DNA of 64,000 nt from Halpernia humi. Lineage in GTDB: Bacteria > Bacteroidota > Bacteroidia > Flavobacteriales > Weeksellaceae. Shown here one piece after another: positions 61,215 through 64,000 of this stretch. Position numbers and translations under genes: made by a program. The notes beneath the pieces are model-generated. The model searched no databases. It had not been told where the DNA came from and saw nothing but the letters and a program-made list of their open reading frames with translations. The stretch covers positions 248,001 through 312,000 of the forward strand of contig NZ_FNUS01000002.1 in NCBI RefSeq assembly GCF_900108025.1, in the 5' to 3' direction. How positions within the stretch are numbered: position 1 is the stretch's first letter; every line of letters begins with the position of its first letter.

Positions 61215-61945
61215 TTTATTTCTTGTTTTCCTATTAAATAATTGATGACTTCTGCCGCTGCAAACAAGCCAAAAAGTGCCGGAATATAACTTATCGTGCC
61301 ATAAAAAGATCGTTTATAATTTTTTCCATCGGTGAGATGCAAACTTTCTTCCTCCTGAATTTCGGTGGAAAAAACACAACGAATTCCTTTATTAATTTTC
61401 TCTTTTTTCAATCTTTTTCGCACCTGTTTTGCGAGAAAACAATGGTTGGTTTTACTAATGTCGCGCACAATTATTTTGCTTGGATCTAGTTTTCCGCCTG
61501 CGCCCATGGAACTTACAATTTTTATTTTTTTTCGTTTTGCAATTTTTAATAATTCTACTTTTGGGCTCAAACTATCAATGCAATCTACAACGTAATTAAA
61601 GTTATGATTATCAAGCAATTCAGCCATTTCTTGCGGTTCTAAAAAACGATTTATTTTTTCGATATTTAATCTTGGATTTATGTCTTTTAAACGAGCTTCC
61701 ATCACATCCGCTTTATCTTTCCCGATTGTGGAATGAAGTGCCGGAAGTTGCCTGTTGATATTGGTTAAATCCACCGTATCGCCATCTACAATTGTGAGAT
61801 TTCCAACTCCAGCTCTGGCTAAAAATTCTGCCGCAAAAGAACCTACACCGCCCAAACCAACTACTAAAATTTTCGCTTTTGAAAGGGCGTTGATGCCGTC
61901 TTTTGCGATTAAAAGTTCTGTGCGTTCTAGCCAATCTTTTTCCAT
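61211..61945 (-). CDS. tcdA: tRNA threonylcarbamoyladenosine dehydratase
   Basis: This 244-residue ThiF/E1-like enzyme has the nucleotide motif ILVVGLGGVGSFAAEFLARAGVG, DGDTVDLTNINRQ, VVDCIDS and SSMGAGGKLDPSKI. It adenylates and dehydrates t6A37 in tRNA to the cyclic form. It sits between tatD and rnpA with gaps of 6 bases and a 4-base overlap, so these three form one operon. Confidence 0.92.
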   Translation of the reverse strand: MEKDWLERTELLIAKDGINALSKAKILVVGLGGVGSFAAEFLARAGVGNLTIVDGDTVDLTNINRQLPALHSTIGKDKADVMEARLKDINPRLNIEKINRFLEPQEMAELLDNHNFNYVVDCIDSLSPKVELLKIAKRKKIKIVSSMGAGGKLDPSKIIVRDISKTNHCFLAKQVRKRLKKEKINKGIRCVFSTEIQEEESLHLTDGKNYKRSFYGTISYIPALFGLFAAAEVINYLIGKQEIN

Positions 61946-61951
61946 AAAATA

Positions 61952-62578
61952 TTAAATTAAAATTCCGATTTCTTCTAAATTTTCTTCAATTTGCAAATTT
62001 AGTTTTTCAGATGAAATATTCTTTAGTTCTGATGCTTTTTGATAAATTTCATTAATCTCAATTTCTGAAGCGTCCGTTTCTAAAAATAATTTATTTATCG
62101 GAACTTTTTTAAAAAATTCTTGCAAATCTACGTTTTGAAGGAGAGATTTACCAAAACTTAAATAAAAACCTTCGGCTAATAATTTATTACCAATTGTTTC
62201 CCGTTTGTTAAAGCCGTGAATCACCATCGGAACTGAAGCATTTTTTTTAAAGTTTGGAAGTTCTTGAAATTTTCGAACACAATGAATAATGATGGGTTTT
62301 TGTAAATCATTAGCCAAACTTATTTGCTGCTGAAAAACTTTTTTTTGCAATTCATCTGAAAACGAAATCAAAGCATCTAAACCGCATTCGCCGATTGCAA
62401 CACAGTTTTTGTGCGTTGCAACAGTCATTAACCAAGAAAATTGAGCCTTAAAATCTTCTAAAATATCTTTTGGGTGAATGCCTGCGGAAAACATAAAATC
62501 GGGAATTTCTTCGCCCAAACTTAAGTTGTAAATCCCAAAATCCGAAGATTGGTGTTTGTGAAAATTAAAAAATCTCAT
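61952..62578 (-). CDS. TatD-family metal-dependent hydrolase
   Basis: This 208-residue protein is a short TatD-like TIM barrel: FHKHQ metal motif near the N-terminus, AGIHPKDI, AIGECGLDAL, QQISLANDLQKPIIIHCVRK, VIHGFNK and LFLETDAS. TatD proteins are metal-dependent DNases or hydrolases. The N-terminal HxH reads H-K-H rather than H-C/A-H, and the protein is about 50 residues shorter than E. coli TatD. Confidence 0.88.
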   Translation of the reverse strand: MRFFNFHKHQSSDFGIYNLSLGEEIPDFMFSAGIHPKDILEDFKAQFSWLMTVATHKNCVAIGECGLDALISFSDELQKKVFQQQISLANDLQKPIIIHCVRKFQELPNFKKNASVPMVIHGFNKRETIGNKLLAEGFYLSFGKSLLQNVDLQEFFKKVPINKLFLETDASEIEINEIYQKASELKNISSEKLNLQIEENLEEIGILI

Positions 62579-62614
62579 TTATCAAAGATAAAAAAAATGA
62601 AATTTAAACAGTTG

Positions 62615-62644
62615 TTTGTTTATTGGCAATTTTTTATAACTTTA
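62615..62644 (+). promoter_or_regulatory. Promoter and possible operator of the TetR-type gene
   Basis: TTTG (62615-62618), 18 bases, then TAACTTTA (62637-62644), one change from TAnnTTTG. Flanking TTATTG and CAATAA half-sites (near 62620 and 62653) could form an operator for autoregulation. The start codon is at 62659. Confidence 0.45.
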
Positions 62645-62658
62645 CAAAAAGGCAATAA

Positions 62659-63285
62659 ATGACAAAAAAATTTACTGAAAAACAGATACATATTTTAGAC
62701 GTAGCAGAAGAACTGATTGCTAAAAAGGGTTTTGAGGGTACTTCTGTTCGAGATATTTGTTCAAAAGCGCAGATTAATGTAGCGATGATTTCTTATTATT
62801 TCGGATCCAAAGAAAAAATGATGTCTTATTTGTACCAATATCGGGTGCAAAGAACAAGAGAAGGTTTTTCTGAATTTTCGGAAACTATTAAAGAAGGCCG
62901 ACCAGAAATGCAGATGAAGGAACTTATTAAGTTTTTAATTCGTCAACTTTTTAAATATAATTATTTCCATGGTTTTGTAACTCAGGAATTGCGCCATACA
63001 GAACATTTGAAAGATGATTTGCTGGCATTTTACCAACTTTGTGTTTCAAAATTAGAAGATGTGGTAAAAAAAGGAGTAACAAGTGGTGTTTTTACAAATA
63101 TGCCAAAAGCGGAAGATATTTTAACAATTATTTTGGGTTCTTCACTTTTTGTTATTCGAAATAAAAATTTCTATGAATTGTACGTCAGAGATAGTGAAGA
63201 GGCTTATTTTAGCAATGCGGAACGCAAAGTTCAGGAAAATCTACTGACAACAATTTTTGCAGTTTTAGGTTATAATCCACAATAA
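62659..63285 (+). CDS. TetR/AcrR-family transcriptional regulator
   Basis: This 208-residue protein has a typical N-terminal HTH (about 5-50; IHILDVAEELIAKKGFEGTSVRDICSKAQINVAMISYYFGSKEKMMSYLY) and an all-helical ligand domain. The ligand is unknown. It is divergent from tatD and upstream of bamD. Two palindromic half-sites in its leader suggest autorepression. Confidence 0.9.
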   Translation: MTKKFTEKQIHILDVAEELIAKKGFEGTSVRDICSKAQINVAMISYYFGSKEKMMSYLYQYRVQRTREGFSEFSETIKEGRPEMQMKELIKFLIRQLFKYNYFHGFVTQELRHTEHLKDDLLAFYQLCVSKLEDVVKKGVTSGVFTNMPKAEDILTIILGSSLFVIRNKNFYELYVRDSEEAYFSNAERKVQENLLTTIFAVLGYNPQ

Positions 63286-63329
63286 AAAGTTAAAGTATCT
63301 TAAATAGAAAAGGATTGGTAAAAAAATTC

Positions 63330-63337
63330 TATTTTTG
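63330..63337 (+). promoter_or_regulatory. -7 box of bamD
   Basis: TATTTTTG fits TAnnTTTG exactly, 48 bases before the bamD ATG. No clear -33 TTTG is seen at the ideal distance. Confidence 0.4.
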
Positions 63338-63385
63338 CAGATTGAAAGTTGGGCGAACTTTTTTCGCGCTTTTATATTAAAATTT

Positions 63386-64000
63386 ATGAAAAAATATATC
63401 CTCGTAATTGTTGCTTTTTTTGCACTCACTGCTTGTAATAAACTTCAAGATCAAGCAATGAAAAGTGCAGATAAAGCGTTTATTTTGAAAGTTGCAAATG
63501 ATAATTTTGCAAAAAAGAAATGGAAAGACGCGCTTGCTTTATATGATCGTCTTCCAAATTTGGTTGCGGGCACAGATGACGCGCCAAACGTTGTTTTTAA
63601 TTCTGCTTACGCCAATTATTATGATAAAAATTATAAACTAGCGGGTCATCAATTCAAGAATTTTGCTATAAATTTTCCTGATGATCCTCGGAAAGAAGAA
63701 GCGTCTTATTTATCTGCGCTTTGTTATTATGAGGGTTCTATGGATTATAATTTAGACCAAACCAGCACAGAATTGGCAATTAATGAGTTACAAGATTTTT
63801 TAAATACTTATCCCAATTCTGAACGCTCTAAAAACATCAACCAATTAATTGATGAATTGTCTTACAAACTAGAATTTAAAGCCTACGAAAATGCACGTCA
63901 ATATTTTAAAATGGCTGATTACAAAGCAGCAAACGTGACTTTTGAAAATGTTTTAAATGATTTCCCAGCGACTAAACTTAGACCAAAAATCATGGATTAC
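63386..64000 (+). CDS. bamD: Outer-membrane assembly lipoprotein BamD (partial, runs off the window)
   Basis: 205 residues are visible from ATG 63386 to the right edge. There is a lipoprotein signal (MKKYILVIVAFFALTAC, Cys17) followed by TPR repeats typical of BamD (DNFAKKKWKDALALYDRLPNL; YYDKNYKLAGHQFKNFAINFPDDPRKEEASYLSALCYY; AINELQDFLNTYPNSERSKNINQLIDEL). BamD works with BamA to fold beta-barrels such as the SusC and OprC-like receptors here. Confidence 0.92.
   Translation, partial: MKKYILVIVAFFALTACNKLQDQAMKSADKAFILKVANDNFAKKKWKDALALYDRLPNLVAGTDDAPNVVFNSAYANYYDKNYKLAGHQFKNFAINFPDDPRKEEASYLSALCYYEGSMDYNLDQTSTELAINELQDFLNTYPNSERSKNINQLIDELSYKLEFKAYENARQYFKMADYKAANVTFENVLNDFPATKLRPKIMDY

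Overview
The window is a contiguous stretch of a low-GC Bacteroidota chromosome. Type IX secretion (T9SS) C-terminal sorting domains, SusC/SusD pairs, a Bacteroidota-type LptE, promoters of the TTTG-N19-TAnnTTTG kind and almost no Shine-Dalgarno sequences point to class Flavobacteriia, most likely the Chryseobacterium-like Weeksellaceae. This placement rests on protein style and was not checked by a search.

Layout. 1-2.2 kb: end of an unassigned gene, rpmA, a T9SS cargo protein and a 233-bp palindromic element. 2.2-4.8 kb: DUF5686-type outer-membrane protein. 4.9-16.5 kb: a beta-glucan utilisation locus with a divergent NrtR-like regulator, SusC, SusD, two surface-glycan-binding-type lipoproteins, GH16 and two GH30 enzymes. 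16.7-20.1 kb: di-haem peroxidase and two tandem secreted T9SS paralogues. 20.2-25.9 kb: a second SusC/SusD pair in an operon led by an ELWxxDGT-repeat T9SS protein, with a near-ideal promoter. 26-34 kb: tRNA-Asn and housekeeping genes (rseP, omega-amidase, guaB, msrA, ROK glucokinase). 34.2-36.1 kb: a small accessory island of unknown genes bounded by attC-like palindromic sequences. 36.2-41.7 kb: secA, DUF2795, a sugar-nucleotide epimerase and DUF2797. 41.7-45.7 kb: a sulfide/persulfide handling operon (TauE-like, CstB-like persulfide dioxygenase-rhodanese, methyltransferase, small membrane proteins, rhodanese, thioredoxin and a TGA-interrupted membrane gene). 46.4-48.9 kb: a copper-type TonB receptor with a Cys/His/Met-rich partner. 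49-55.4 kb: HerA-like ATPase, exonuclease/UvrC-like protein, lysA behind a lysine-rich leader peptide and terminator, and three tandem secreted paralogues. 55.5-64 kb: miaB, a sigma-54 activator, lptE, a TPR protein, rnpA, tcdA, tatD, a TetR regulator and the start of bamD.

How the genes work together. The first PUL should bind and cut a beta-1,3/1,6-glucan at the surface and import oligosaccharides through SusCD. The sulfur operon should oxidise persulfides to sulfite/thiosulfate and export them. The OprC-like receptor and its partner should bring in copper.

The most interesting non-coding signals are three diverged copies of one structured intergenic RNA-like element (31.4, 33.9 and 57.0 kb), the lysA attenuator candidate, the cassette-like island and the 1.8-kb REPIN/MITE-like element. 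All identifications come from reading the sequence; no database search was run.
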